From contig NC_080560.1 in the NCBI RefSeq assembly GCF_030253575.1, positions 41,339,001 to 41,403,000 of the forward strand: 64,000 nucleotides of DNA. Direction: 5' to 3'. The translations under genes were made by a program, and so were the position numbers. The first letter of the stretch is position 1, and each line of letters opens with the position of its first letter. This document shows, one piece after another, positions 12,810 through 25,403 of the stretch. Source of the stretch: Rhododendron vialii (lineage: Eukaryota > Streptophyta > Magnoliopsida > Ericales > Ericaceae). Under the pieces are notes generated by a model. The model saw nothing but the letters and a program-made list of their open reading frames with translations, was not told the DNA's origin and did no database searches.

Positions 12810-13262
12810 TTAGAAATTAGGCCTAGAAGTGGAGGCATTACCTTGATCCAACTCTTGAACATGATCATCTCTCTGATATCCTTCTCCAACTTGATTACTA
12901 TTATTACCCCTATCCCCCTCAACTTCCCTATATTTATTCAAATACCTCTTCAAGGGGCCAGCATATTCATCGAAGCCCAGATTCGCAAGGGCCCAGCAAA
13001 CATCGTCCCCGTTCACGGTCTTCCTCCTCTCTCTCTTGCACTTATCCGAGGCTTCGCTCGTGACGAAGCTTATGAACTCGGAGACACACTCTTGCATTCT
13101 CTCCTTGGCTTCTTTCGAGATTTTCGCATTTGGTGGCAGGGTTTGCTTCATGATCCGCCCCACGTTTGCTATGGGCAGTAACCTGTCTTGCTCTTTGATG
13201 TGGGGTGCTGCTGCTTGTTCATCACCTGAGCCACCTGCTCCTAATCCTATGTTGTCTTCCAT
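12810..13262 (-). CDS. NF-Y subunit B transcription factor (NF-YB5/B4-like)
   Basis: The 150-residue protein is a histone-fold subunit of the CCAAT-binding NF-Y complex. In plants NF-YB pairs with NF-YC and then with NF-YA or other factors in the nucleus. The domain runs from [14 protein letters not shown] (residues 26-39) through [26 protein letters not shown] and [12 protein letters not shown] to [12 protein letters not shown] (about 115), followed by a polar tail. [12 protein letters not shown] and the short glycine-rich N-terminus recall Arabidopsis NF-YB5/NF-YB4. Lys50 stands where LEC1-type proteins carry the diagnostic Asp, so this is a non-LEC1 NF-YB. There is no intron. I chose the Met at 13262 (MEDNIGLG) because the longer in-frame extension crosses a CT-rich leader and looks non-coding. 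The fold is certain; the exact orthologue is not. Confidence 0.93.
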   Translation of the reverse strand: MEDNIGLGAGGSGDEQAAAPHIKEQDRLLPIANVGRIMKQTLPPNAKISKEAKERMQECVSEFISFVTSEASDKCKRERRKTVNGDDVCWALANLGFDEYAGPLKRYLNKYREVEGDRGNNSNQVGEGYQRDDHVQELDQGNASTSRPNF

Positions 13263-13267
13263 GTTTG

Positions 13268-13294
13268 GAGAGAGAGAGGAGAGAGAGAGAGAGA
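13268..13294 (-). promoter_or_regulatory. CT-rich leader of the NF-YB gene
   Basis: A GA tract on the + strand, hence (CT)n on the coding strand, ends 5 bp upstream of the chosen start codon. Pyrimidine-rich leaders of this kind are common near plant transcription starts. Its role here is inferred from position alone. Confidence 0.5.
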
Positions 13295-14147
13295 ATATAA
13301 CTGTGAAGTTATGCTTGATGTTTTCTAGCTCTGTCAAGGATATGTCCATCTTGGTCAAACTCTTACTTACATACTTCATATGTCCTGGTATTTTCGGTAG
13401 TGAATAAGTTGTGAGAAAAAAATTATAGCAATCAAGTTGTTAGGTGTTTTCGATAATGAACAAATTATTAAGAAATGTCAAATTGTTCCCGGTGGTAGTT
13501 AAGAAGTTGCAGTTGGGTATGTGAGTGGAAAAATTGTTTAGAAAAAAATTGTTATTGACAAATTGTTAGAGTGAAAAACATGCTAAAATGACAAAATTTG
13601 TTGATTTGTGTGAATGACATGGTTTAAAGGCCTACATTTTCCCCTCAAATTGTTACCGGAAACACCCCATAAATATCCGACGCAGCCTTTAAAAAATGAT
13701 TTTGTTTTTATAAAAAGAATCAATTTTTTTTCTTCTACAAATTAATAGATATCAATGAATTCTTTTATATAAGTTGTGAAAAAAGTTTGAATTTTTTAAC
13801 CAAAAAATGCATATTTTTAAAAACTTAGGTTGCACGCCGGACATTTATTTGAGGACGGAGATCGAGGGTGTATATACCATGACCATGCATATATACATGC
13901 ATGTGTATGGGGATGTGGGCATGTGCACATGTGACATGAGCATCAATTACCTGTCTACGTATGGATAGGTGACGTGTGTATATTATTATTATTTTTGATC
14001 GGCAGACCTGTATATATTATTGACAACATGTAGTGTTAGTTTTGTTTTGTTTTTTTTAATAGCTTGAGATGCTCTGTCGAAAAAATTCATTGTCAATGTG
14101 ATTGAAATATTAAAATCACCAATCTCAGGACACGCAATTGAGGATTT
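13295..14147. other. Upstream region of NF-YB, no further gene
   Basis: AT-rich DNA 5' of the NF-YB gene. It includes short CATG/TGCATG-rich strings at 13875-13935 (TGCATATATACATGCATG), which resemble RY-type seed elements but are in a low-complexity context. Nothing else is supported. Confidence 0.35.
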
Positions 14148-14148
14148 C

Positions 14149-14333
14149 GGGTTGGTGCTGTACATTGAGATGTACAACATTGTGCTACACACCATTAAGC
14201 TGTCGGATCTCGGCAACCAACGATCGAGAACCGTTTATTGTCGAAATGAGATCCGAGCGGTCGGATACACGACCTGACGGCTCGGATGTGCGCAGCACCG
14301 TGTTACGCATACCAGTGCACAGCACCCTCCCCC
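14149..14333. mobile_element. Fold-back MITE, GTGCAC family
   Basis: The ends carry related inverted strings (GGTGCTGTACAT... and ...GTGCACAGCACC), and internal CGGTCGGAT/ATCCGAGC strings pair in part. The same layout and flank (CCTCCCCCAATTC) occur at 26704-26910, which shows a family. Confidence 0.55.
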
Positions 14334-14418
14334 AATTCCCTGAATATGCATTAGGATATGTTACCTGTAGCAAGAATTTTGAGAGACAAAAGCCTATGCA
14401 AGTTCAATCTGAAGCATT

Positions 14419-14542
14419 AAGGTCCCGTTTCGCTAATGTTCTTATTTTTTCAATACTTATTTTTTACTTTACGAGATAAATAATTTTCTCACAATACGTT
14501 ATTTTTAATTCAAAAAATAAGTACTTAGCGGAATGAGACCTT
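14419..14542. mobile_element. Complete fold-back MITE
   Basis: Terminal inverted repeats AAGGTCCCGTTTCGCTAA and TTAGCGGAATGAGACCTT bound a 124-bp AT-rich element. This is the best-preserved member of the family also at 1275-1426, 2590-2690 and 7978-8118. It encodes nothing. Confidence 0.65.
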
Positions 14543-17500
14543 ATTTCTGTCAAATATTTTCAAATATCTGTTTAGAATGCAGCATCGACAGCATTGCAAT
14601 ACTTACGATAGCCATGCTTGGTGTAATATTCCAAAACCAAATCCACTAGAATGATAGCGGTGTGTGTCAACATAACAATCTAGACGGTTTTGCAACAAAA
14701 AAAATTGAGAGAGAGAGGATTTTTCTTGTCCAAAATGAGTTCGATCTTGTTCATGATCATGCACTTGAATTTTTTCTTCTTGCCGACAAGAATATTCGAG
14801 GCTCATGCCCTGACTAATAATACCGGGTTATATGTATCTTCGGATACATAAACTCGGTCAATTAGTCAGAATGAAATCTCAAACAATCTCTTCAGAAAAA
14901 AATAATAATGGGAAAAAAATAAAATAAAACAAGAATTAAGGGGGGAAATCATATGACATGTGATGATGCCGACCATGTTGACAATATTGGGAAAAATTAT
15001 TGGAGAGCTCACTAATATTTTCTTAGTGCAATTTGTGGTTTTCTATTTCCTGCAACAGTGGATGTTGACAACCATTAATTAGATGTTGTCGCAGCCAAAT
15101 GTGCATGAGAAAATAATTAAAGCGCTTATCTGTTAAAAGATCGCGAGTTTGAATCTCACAAAAATCAGATATTTCAAATTTTGGGGCCACTTGAGGTTTG
15201 CCCGTTCGCTAATTTCAGGGTTTCAGAATTAGTCGAGGTGCGCGTAAGCTGACCCAAACGTTCGATAATGAAACAGAAAGATGCTGTGGTAAAAAAATGA
15301 ACTCCTTGAACATTCCAAAATATGAGTCAACTTGATGTATTTATGTCGCCTCAATAGGCACCCCTAGCATTTTGACCAATTGATTAAGCAATGTTTAGAG
15401 AGTAATTAATTAATTGCTAATTACTTAAAGGAATCATATTTTGGAGTGGAGCCAAACGAGCACTACGTACCCTAAATTAAAGTAATCCTGATTATTTAAT
15501 GTTAATAAAGTTACTTTTATGTTTTTGGGACTACTTTGATCAGGGCACATCAGGCTATGCTGTGGTCTTAATACGAGTCCCATTCGGAGTTTAAAAAAAA
15601 TGATCCAAATCGTTCATTGCGTTCGATTTGCCAAGTTGGTAGCATACCGGAAAAAACCTCACTGATCGGACATCAATAACGAGATGATTGAGATACATTT
15701 GTCTAAGTGTTGTGTCTCTCAAAATATAAGAGCCGTTAAATTTCTTAAAGGCAAATGTACTTCGTGTCACTCCCGATCTCCGATCATTGTACTAATTGCG
15801 TAAGTGACAAGACTCGGAAAGTTGAACAACTTAACTGATCGGATCATTCTTTTGGACCCGAGATGGACTCATATCTGGGACACAACAAGGTCTGCTGTGC
15901 TCCTCGGTTCTTTTTTTCATATATGATAACGTCATCCCGTGCGACAACCGAAAATTTCTTTTTGAATTTAAAATCCTCTTTCGTTGTCAAATTAAGTGGT
16001 AGATCGCCAACGATCGTCCCAGTTTGTAAGCTCTTTTCAGACTCACTTTGATGATAAAACTATACTATTTACACTAAAAATTCTTGAAATCCAAACCAAG
16101 GCTGGTGGGGGGGAAAAAAAAAAAAAAAGGCAATAGTTTTTAGGAACACAATTTTTGAAGCATACTTTAAAAGCAAAGTTTGAGATATACATATATTTTA
16201 AAATTTGAAATGTGAAAATCATTGCCTTTTTTTTAGTCATATTCGAAACAGAAAGCCTACGTCCACTGCTTAAAATTCACCTCTCCCTCCACTGCTCTTA
16301 ATTTCATTGTCCAAAAGTGTTTCGGACGGTCCGAATTTTAAAAGATTCTTCAAGAAAAGACGGAATATGAGATATTGAGCGGTGTGTGTCGCACCGCTCT
16401 ATCCGAAAACTATGGATCAATCCTTAATTTAGGCAGGGATTTATTCGCACGCGTGTATAGGCGGTATAGTTGGGATTTAAATAAACTAATAATCTGTTCT
16501 GTTAATGAATCTCCGTACGGTATATGCTAGCTCCGAGGTGGTCAGTATTTCAATTCAATCTCATTGGCCTCAATCTATTGTTATTAAACTCTGTTCTTGA
16601 CTTCTTGTAACCTCTTTTTTTTTTATTTTGTGTGTGTTGTTCGGGTTTTTTTAAAAAAAATTTCATCATATTTGAGTGATATTTTTGGACTAATTATCCA
16701 GTTCGACGAGAGGAGTCTAAAAAGTACAAAATTATGACCGAAACAAAACAAAAAAAAATGGTTCATTTAACATGAAAAAAGTATCAAACATATGTCTTAT
16801 TTGTTTAAAGTGTTAACTTATTTGAATTTTTTCAACATCGGCCCATATTTTTATACTTTTTTGATCCGTCTCGACGAGACGAATGAATAACTCCAAAAAT
16901 TACGATGAAAAACTGAACAAAAAGTTACGAAAAATAAAAAAGTTTACCAGAACGTAGTCAAACCAGATCAAAAGAAGAGACATTATCCAATGCGTGTGAG
17001 AATGAGACACCGCCATGTGGTGCACCACACAGTGGAAGAGGGGTTTGGGCACCACTTGACGGTGCCCATGGGCCACAGCCTAGCTAATGTTTCCCAAAGA
17101 AAAGCAAAAATTCAAGAACCCACACATAAACTAAACACTTGCATACGTACAGACCGTAGTTCCTTCGAAAATAGTAAGATCTTTGGCATAAAGAAGAGGG
17201 GAGGAGATTTTTTTTCTCTTACTTGTGTCGAATAGAAAACATGCTAAGACAACTCTCATCTTCATCGAAAACCTACTTGATTTCCATCAGAATAATCGTG
17301 CGATTGTTATGAAACCATGTGCTATGGTTCGAATTGTGCGGTGTTCCGTGTTTGTGGAGCACACACCATGTGTGAAATCATGTGCTACGGTTCGAATTTT
17401 GCGGTGTTTGTGGAGCGCACACCTTGTGGCTGTATGTACAGAAATACTTGTGTGGGTGTTAGCAAAATTCAAAGAAAAGACATACTTTTATGTTTCTTTT

Positions 17501-18921
17501 TTTTTTTCTTCTTCTTCTTTTTTTTTTTTATAGTCGTTATACATCAGTGGAAATTAGTAGGGAATTTATGTTTCTCAATACACCTGTCTTTGAAGTACAC
17601 TTTCTATTTTATTATGTTTTCGTTTACCCACTTGCTTCATAGTTTTATTTGATTCCTTGTCATGGAATCTCCAACATAGTCAAAAAAAAAGCAGGATGGC
17701 CAATGAACTAGGAGGAGGGTTTTGTGTAAATTATATTATAAACAGGATCTCTTGTTGGGTTTATTCTTGATTGAAGTATAATATGATTATTTGTTTGTTT
17801 AATCTTGATTGCAGTACACTTTTGTAATGATCCACACAAACTCAGATCTTCCTCCTCTTTTTTGTTTTTTATAACTCAAGTATCTGGACCAACTTACGTG
17901 CATTTCGACTAATTTTCGGAGGCTAGTCTAAGTATTTGGACCAGCTTATGTGCATTTCAACTTATTTTCGAAGACTATATAGTCCCACCGTCCCGTAGCG
18001 GCGGCTCAATAAAAACCGAAGCAAAACCCCGTATATATGAACTGCTCCAAATGAGTTGATACAACTTTGGAGGTTACCAACCAACAACGCTAGCTAAGAG
18101 GGGGCAAACCCTAAGTTTCTTGCCTTAATAATAAGGCCAATCCCTATTCCCTTGAGGTTAAAAAACACAACTAGGGTTTGCAAGTTTTCTGAGGAATCTT
18201 ATCTTAAGATATAATATTCCATGGTCTAGCGTGGTTCACTTTCTTTTTTAAATTTTTTGCAAAGATTCCACTTTCTACCCCACTTTACCTTGTTCGAATG
18301 ATCTGATTCTGGATCTTGAGACTTGCCTGGAAGAGTTTTGACTAGTTCTAACTGTTGCTGTTTTTTTTTTGGCATCTAGCTAACTTTGTAAATATTATTG
18401 GAATTAGTTATCTTATCTCATCTCTTATTTAAATAAAAAAAAACCTCATCTCTTATTAGTTATTAGTTATCAAGTTAACCATCTAGATTTGTGTGCACCT
18501 CGACACAACCATCCAATCAAGGTTTATCTCATGCCAAAAGGCCTTTGTTTTAACGGCATCAGGAATGCACTTTGGTGCCTAGAAAAAGGAGTTCGGGGAC
18601 TCGGAAGTTCAACTCCTATTTCAAAGGTGATAATCTAACCTTTCTAACAATATGATCTTTCACCCGGCAAAAAAAAAAGGGTTGGATATCACATTAATTG
18701 TGATGACTTGCCATTTTTTTTTTATAGAAACTTTGGATACGAGCTTTTGGAACTGTAAGAAGCCAATTGATTGTCTTGCAGGAATATATTTCATGTTCGA
18801 AGTAAACACCAAAAGGAGAGAGGTATAGATGATGATTTACACTTTGAGCTTCATGGCCTAAAATGAAAGGACACCTCTTATTCATTTTATTTCAACTTTA
18901 TACATGAGTCCCCTTCCTATA
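14543..18921. other. Spacer with repeat fragments
   Basis: No supported gene. Two direct duplications are visible: about 57 bp twice at 17317-17430 (unit with GGTTCGAATT..GCGGTGTT) and about 50 bp twice at 17885-17985. A SINE-like stretch is listed separately. The remaining open frames are short and cross homopolymers. Confidence 0.45.
15110..15290 (+). repeat. SINE-like dispersed repeat
   Basis: It contains GAGTTTGAATCTCAC, resembling a tRNA B box, followed by a conserved box near GTCGAGGTGCGCGTAAGCTG. Related boxes occur at about 1926-1955, 7379-7410 and 39262-39300 (+), and inverted at 17885-17985, 51033-51065 and 59157-59187. Ends are not resolved. Confidence 0.45.
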
Positions 18922-19038
18922 AGGGATCCCTCACTTTGCAAAAATGCTGACTTCTAATCTCGGCAATGCACCTCGGTCGTCAGATGAGATTCGACGGCTG
19001 AGATTAGAAGTCCACACGTTAACAACGTGCGGGATCCC
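18922..19038. mobile_element. Fold-back MITE just 3' of the BAHD gene
   Basis: Ends AGGGATCCCTCAC and CGTGCGGGATCCCT and inner strings CTTCTAATCTCGGC / GCTGAGATTAGAAG form an inverted repeat of about 117 bp. It lies ~30 bp beyond the BAHD stop codon, so it could be in the 3' untranslated region. Confidence 0.6.
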
Positions 19039-19070
19039 TCATGAGAAGCTCGGTGTATATATATATCTCA

Positions 19071-21110
19071 TCATATCTCCAGAACATGAACCATAAACCT
19101 CTCCATCTTCTCCTTCTCAAGGCCCAACCAGACATTAAGCCCACCACTCCCATCAGAAAGCAACAAAACAAACTCATCATTCCCACTCACAACTGGGCCC
19201 CCATAAACAGCCTTCCCAAGCCCAAAATCAAGCCCACTAAAGCCCAACTTCCCCCAAGCTGAAACATAGAAATTCCCATCAGAAGTAGCAGGGACCCCTC
19301 TGTGCACCTCAAGCCAGTCTATCACAGACCTCACATACTCATCTGTCACTCTATCCCTGCCCTCCTTCACTTTCTCAACAACATAACCAAATGGCTTTTC
19401 CTCTAAATCCTTCACTTTTGCAGTGGCAAAAGCTGTTATTACTGCATTCCCAACATACCCATCTGGTAAATTGGGTGATATTTTACCCCTGATGTCCACT
19501 GCAAACAAAACTGTTGAAAACCCATCTGGGTTTTGTCCAAACACAGCCTTAGTCCTTGCTTTCCATGTATGGGCTACAATGGCTTCAAAGCTTGAGCAAT
19601 TGGCCATGGCTTTTTCTTTGAGTAAGCAGATGGTTTCTTGGGTGAAAGGGAACAATTTGTAGTAATATTTTCTGGAGAAAATTAATGGGGATGGGGATGT
19701 TTTGTTTTGTGAACTGAATGAGGTGGGGAGAGAGGGTATTTTTGGTAGTTTTACGTATTCATTGTGTGGGAATTTGATTTGTGGTGGATTTCTTGCTCTG
19801 AGGCTTGTCCTGTTGTTGTGAGTGATTTGGGATTTTAGGCCTTCTCCTCTGCATATGGAGGCAAGGTTGTGGAACATCTCACTTGCTGATTTTCCATCAA
19901 GTACTCCATGGTTTGTCATGAAACCTAGAGCAAATCCACCACACTTGAACCTTGTCACCTGTAAAAAGACAGGAGGGCAGAATTGTCAAAATGATTACGA
20001 GACACGAGACTATTCTCTTTAACATAACTTCTGTTATAATATGATGGAGTAACTGTTAAGTGATGCTAAATATTTGTAATTCCTTGGCAATAGAGATCGG
20101 AGAAATGCAACAAGCACAGCTTCTTTTATAGAGAAAAAAAAATGCATAAGATGCAGCACAGCGCTGGCGATTAGTGTTGGCGAAATTTCTCTGACGATAC
20201 TGGCAAAAAATTTAGGAGTTTAAAGGAGAAAAATTCTTTAACGCGCCATGAATGTGAAGAAAACTATACGCACTAAGGAAATTTTAAAACTTTGAACTGC
20301 CCAAAATACAAGTAGGAATTTAAATATCCAAAAAAGTAAAGACTATACTTTTTTTTTGGTCAAGCGGAAAATCAAGTAAAGACTATACACCTAGTAAGAA
20401 CTTTACTATATTTGAAGTGGGCCATGGACCCCTCTATGTCTCTTGCTGGTTATACTGCATTCGTTTTGGACAGATCCGGGGGTGTGAAAGGACGCCGTTT
20501 TGACACCATACACAGGAATTAAAAGGGTGAATCCAGCACTGCTCTAAAACGGCCCGGGGTCCATTTTGGACACTTCGTACCATAACAAATATACTAGTAT
20601 GTCATTCAGTTTTCTGTGTGTTTTTCTTGAAATTTCTAATGCAGAGGGAATTGCCTGAATTGTGAAAAGTGGAGTATCAGCCAAGCTTTTGTATAAACCA
20701 GGCCTATGAATCAGAAGATGGAAAGTTGAATTCGGCAGAGAAAGGTTTCCAATATCCTTCAATTCCAGCCTTGATTCAGCACAAACAAACAGGACCCCAC
20801 CATTGTTGCACAAGAGCTCAAGCCTGTTGCTTTCTTGGTTAAACTGAAGCCTCCCAGCCATAAAGTAGTAAGGCACCAAGAGCACTTCTGCCACTGCTTT
20901 CCTAACCAGATCAAAGACAGGAAGTGTTGAGGCAGGGGTCTTGTTTGGTGGGACTTCAAAGAAGAAGAGTGTCTCCACTGGGAAAATCACTGCCTGGTCT
21001 ATGTTTGAGAGGAAAATGGTTTCCTCTGGAGTTGGGTTTTGAGAGGAAAATAGTTTGATCGGCTCTTCTTTCACTACTTCTTGGTTGGTCAAGGAAATAG
21101 TGGATTCCAT
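19071..21110 (-). CDS. BAHD acyltransferase, two exons
   Basis: A 447-residue acyl-CoA-dependent acyltransferase, normal BAHD length, presumably cytosolic. Exon 1 is 20655-21110 (residues 1-152, ending PLFTIQ). Exon 2 is 19071-19958 (starting VTRFKCGGFALG). The catalytic HxxxD is HGVLD at residues 169-173. The structural DFGWG motif reads DFGLG at about 396-400. VDIRGK and NAVITAF strings are also typical. The junction is in phase 0 at a position where BAHD genes often have an intron. The only donor that preserves FTIQ-VTRF is CAG|GCAATT, a GC donor; the acceptor is TTTTTACAG. The first downstream GT would add about 19 residues or run to a stop. Substrate cannot be read from sequence; the general look is of clade-V-like hydroxycinnamoyl or fatty alcohol transferases. 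Confidence 0.9.
19959..20654 (-). other. Intron of the BAHD gene (GC-AG class)
   Basis: 696 bp between CAG|GC and AG|GTG on the minus strand. Reading through from exon 1 meets a stop after 36 codons. No other gene is visible inside it. Confidence 0.65.
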
Positions 21111-23383
21111 AGTGAGTAATATGCTAGTATAGTGTTCAAGATGTTTAGAAAGACTTGCATATGTGTATAGTTCTAGAGATCTTGTGGGGTTTTTAATTGT
21201 TGGATGTATCTAAGATTAGGGTGGGGTGGGGGGTGTGGAAAGCATGAATGAGATTTACGTGGTTTGGGTTGATTTTGATTGGCGAAATGAGATTTGTTTA
21301 ATGGTGGAAGTAGTGCACACTTAGTATTGGTGGATCCTAAAATGGAGGCATAGCATTTGCATTTCTTTGTACACGGTACTGAGTGATGGTTACATATATT
21401 AAACAAAGGTTTTCAAGAGCATGTATCTCTCAGGAAAATTGCCTGAAAGCCTAAGGACCTTTAGTACAGAGATTAAACAACCCCTTTGGATTGCTTGAGA
21501 AGATATGAAAGAAAAGAACGGTGAATCCTATCACTTGCTTGAAGAATGGAGAAATAAAGAAAGACAAAAAATGAGTTCTATTGGTATGATCTTGTTTTGT
21601 TTCTTATCGAATCTCGTCATTTTGGTGAGATTTGGTGAGAAATCAAATCCCTTTTTTTTCTTTTTTTCCTCTAAAATCAAAGAGCGTGTGTGGATTATAA
21701 TGAGATAGGTTTTTGTTTTCTGTGTTGTGTTTTCATTTTTCCAACCGTTTTCAAACTTATTTAACCGGAAAAAAAAAAAAAAAAGCCTACTTTCAAGAAA
21801 ACTCAAATCCTCAAACCTTTTTTCACTGAGAATGAGGTTGAGGTAGATGTGTTCGGCTTGTCTGCAGTGCAAGACAAGAGTTCGCAACATTTCTAGCCAT
21901 CCAAAAGTGTTTTTAATAGTCCAGATTTATTGTAGAATACTTTTTGCAATTTAGTCCATTAATTCCCAAGATGAACGACCGACATTGAACTGTACCGACT
22001 TCTCTGCAATCCACACCGACTTCTGCTTCACTGCAGTTGGACTGCTGAGAAGTCGGATCCTTGCGTAAACAACGAGCATTTTTTTTGTTTTGGAAAAACA
22101 ACCACCGAGTCGAGACTATTGTGCATGGAGGAATCCTCAAGTGGATCGTTCATATTGTATGCCCATATAGCTTTGACTGGACTGATAGGCCTACAAAAGG
22201 ATTTTGTTCCTTGTTTTGCGAGCCCAATTTCTCATTGGGCCAGGCCCAAGTACCTCTGGTCTTGGCCCAGTTTTGATCCATCTGAAGAATGGGCTGACAT
22301 GACATTGGTCTAGTGTTTTTCCTCTTATCTATATTGAAGCCATGGGTCCAAAAAAAAGAACTTGGGGATTTTTTGAGTTATCGAAAAAGCTAAAGGGAAC
22401 GACGAGAAGTATATCATAGGGTACCAACGGGCATGCGAGGTTCATTCCGAATTTCTCACAGATGATTCGAGCTATTGAATAATTTAAAAATAAAATCTGT
22501 ATGAAAAAATGAAAGATTGGATCAAGCACCTACACATATCGAATTGGGCTGATTTTTCATAGCCCACTCGATTTTTTTTAAAATTATTTAATGGCTCGGA
22601 TCATTCAGACGGGACCCGTAGTGGGCCACGTGTGCCCATCGGTATGATTCTCATTCGTCCCTATAGATGGGTTCTTGTATTATCAAACACGTTGGGACTA
22701 TTTAGCTACAAAAGTCATAACCAAAAATTTATATTTATTTATTTTCAAAATACCATGTTGGAATATTTCATTCTTCTCGACGAGAAGCATTTAATAAAAA
22801 TTGATATAAAATACGTAAATGAGAAAGTTCACTTAAAAGAAAAAAATAGATCTGAAGGTCAAGTTCTTATTTTATTCTAATTTATTTGTATTCTTCAAGA
22901 TTTTTCTATAACTTCTTTTAGCTTTTTTTTATTACTAGACGAATTTAAAAAGAATGTTTTAATAAAAAAAATTAAAACCAAATGGAAAGGAAATTAATTC
23001 TGATAACTTAAGTTGAGACAACTTTAAACTCGCCCTCGCGCCAATGAGCATAGTCCAAATGGTACTTCCTCGGCCCTCCAAACTATGAGGTTTCCTTTGC
23101 CTTTTCCCCACCACATGATGCTGATCAAGCGGTCAGGAAATGTTCTTTCTACACCACCAGATACTTTCCTTTGATACGATTTTCGGTTCTTCTGCCAGAT
23201 TTGCCCTTTGTACATTTGACTATGAGTTTTAGGGAATCATTTTCCTTAATCATTAGTATCTCAGAAGTATATAAAAGAAAAGAAGCACAAAAGTACAAAA
23301 GTAAACACATCACCTTTACACGTATCCTGATAACATCTTGTACGCACAAAAGTACGTAGTAATTGTTTTTTTTTTTGAAAATT
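21111..23383. other. BAHD 5' region and spacer
   Basis: The first few hundred bases are the presumptive BAHD promoter. No convincing TATA box was assigned. The rest is AT-rich DNA without a supported gene. Open frames at 21531-21890 and elsewhere run through homopolymers. Confidence 0.35.
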
Positions 23384-23493
23384 GATATTCGCGCTCCACT
23401 TTTTACTGACGGGGCTTCACTTTTAAAGTGAAGTTACTAGCAACTTCAAGAACAAAATGGAGCGTCATCAGTAAATAGTGGAGCGCGAATATC
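23384..23493. mobile_element. Fold-back MITE
   Basis: Terminal inverted repeats GATATTCGCGCTCCAC and GTGGAGCGCGAATATC bound a 110-bp element. Inner arms around TTTACTGAC / GTCATCAGTAAA also pair. Weak AAAATT/ATTTTC flanks may extend the arms. Confidence 0.7.
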
Positions 23494-24008
23494 ATTTTCT
23501 TTTTTCTTTTTTCTTTTTTTCAATCATTCTACCCGCCTCACTCACTTATACACCCATTTATACACACATATTCACAAGGACAATGGCAGAGCTAGGAACG
23601 TATACTTATTATATCATAATTTTTTTGATTTTCAACACATTACATTCGTACATTAAAATGACTATAATGTACTGCAGTTAACGTATACCAATCATTTATT
23701 TTTTTCTTTAAACTACTTCAACTGTCACGTGCTTGTTTTTTATTTATGAAAGAAATTGAAAAATAAGAATGTAAAATAACCGATTTTTATATCAAATTAA
23801 ACCAAAATTACTAAGATTATACCGGGGCCGGGGTCCCCCGGGCCCCACCATAACTCTGCCCCTGCACAAGAGTGTGGGCTCCACACACTAGATGTGTGTA
23901 GTGGGTGTGCACTAGTGTGTGGTTCTAACATTTTTCGTTTTTTTTAGAAATTTTATTCAATTACTAAATTGCCCTTACCTTAAACCTACGTAGTTTCGTG
24001 TAGCCTAC

Positions 24009-24062
24009 GTTTTTTTTAAGAGCAAAAAAGATTTTATTAATCTTTGAAAATAAATTAATTAC
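24009..24062 (-). mobile_element. LINE-like tail fragment
   Basis: Poly-T followed by a string with GATTTTATTAATCTTTGAA, nearly the same as at 9835-9860. Read on the minus strand this is a 3' end with poly-A. Very short remnant. Confidence 0.35.
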
Positions 24063-25002
24063 TAAGATTAAAAGGACCCCAATCACGTGGCTCTGTATTA
24101 ATCCAATTCTCAATTTTTTTTTTCAAAAAAAAAAAGCATAAATAATCTATAGGGTTAAGTTTGACTTGATTTTCTGGTTTCATATGCTAGCAAGTAATAC
24201 GTTTCTCAGGAAACGCCTGTGAAATTTTGTACTTTATTTATTTATTTACTAATATTAGATCTATTGTATAATTTGTATTCAGGGTAAAGCTAATGTTTAG
24301 CCTGCATTTGACTTCGATTTTGAAAAATATTCTTTTTGCATAATCAGTTGAGGGGGAGCCACTTCTGGTTTCGTAAATAGCGTTATTTTATACGTATAGA
24401 TTAGGCACTTATCGGTATTCAAAAAATTTCAATTTTTCACACAGATGATGAAAAAATAGCAATTTAAAAGATGAATGTTTCAAATTATTTTTAAAAAAAA
24501 ACATCAATCTTAATGATTTTCATTTAAAGACCACATGAGAATTTAATCAAGTTTTTATTCGTTTATAATGAAAATCAAAGATCAATATTGTATTCGCCTT
24601 ACGCTTAACGTTTCTCTTCATGTCAGTGGGTGAAAAAATCATGATCTGCATCAATCTAATAGTTATCGTTGGAATGACATGCATCTTCACCGTTCCCGTT
24701 CGAGAGCCCGAGAGTCCGTCGCCAAAGCTGATCGGGAGCCAATAGCCAATAACCAGAGCCCTCCGAGTCTAAAAATGACAGGGAGAGTACGTGGAAGATC
24801 TTCTCACCCTAAGAAAATAGTCTCAACCATCGATCTCGCACCGTGGACATAGGAGAGTCGAAGGAGGAAAGAGTCTCGATCATCTCATGCCGTCCTGCGC
24901 TAGTTGGAGTGTAGAAACATTAATGTATTCTTTTTGACAGGGATTGATCCTCTGTTTAATTGATTACGTATGGTTTATAATAATATAATAAATAACGAAA
25001 AA

Positions 25003-25403
25003 TCTATGAGTACCGACCATTGGGGGAGAGAAAACGTACCGACGGCCGCCGGCGGGCCGTCTCCGGCCACCGGACGGCCGATCCGAGCCGTTCAAAAATT
25101 CTAAAAAATAAAACCGAGGGGGTCAACGCGGGAATCAATGGCATCCGAGGTGTTTAGGGTGCTTGATCAAAGCACCCTTTTTTCGTGTATATATGTACAC
25201 ACACATATATACACCAAAAAAGGGTGCTTTGATCAAGCACCCTAAACACCTCGGATGCCCTTGATTCCCGCGTGGACCCCCTCGGTTTTATTTTCTAGAA
25301 TTTTTGAACGGCTCGGATCGGCCGTCCGGTGGCCGGAGACGGCCCGCCGGCGGCCGTCGGTACGTTTTCCCTCCCCGTGGTCGGTACATATAGCAACACT
25401 CAT
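25003..25403. mobile_element. Long palindromic (fold-back) element
   Basis: The core 25011-25386 consists of two ~180-bp arms that are near-perfect inverted copies around a spacer at about 25198. The outer part of each arm is very GC-rich (CCGCCGGCGGGCCG), unlike the AT-rich surroundings. The string AATAACGAAAAA is found on both sides (24991-25002 and 25404-25415), a possible target-site duplication if the ends are as given. There is no coding capacity. A Mutator-like non-autonomous element is the likeliest class. Confidence 0.75.

Noticed and set aside
12810..13379. Longer NF-YB start at 13379 ([10 protein letters not shown]...)
   Set aside because: The extra 39 residues cross the CT-rich leader (SLSLSSLS) and do not resemble NF-YB N-termini; the Met at 13262 is preferred.
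13875..13935. Clustered CATGCA strings as RY elements for the NF-YB gene
   Set aside because: They are embedded in a simple CATG/TATA-rich stretch, so motif counts are not informative.
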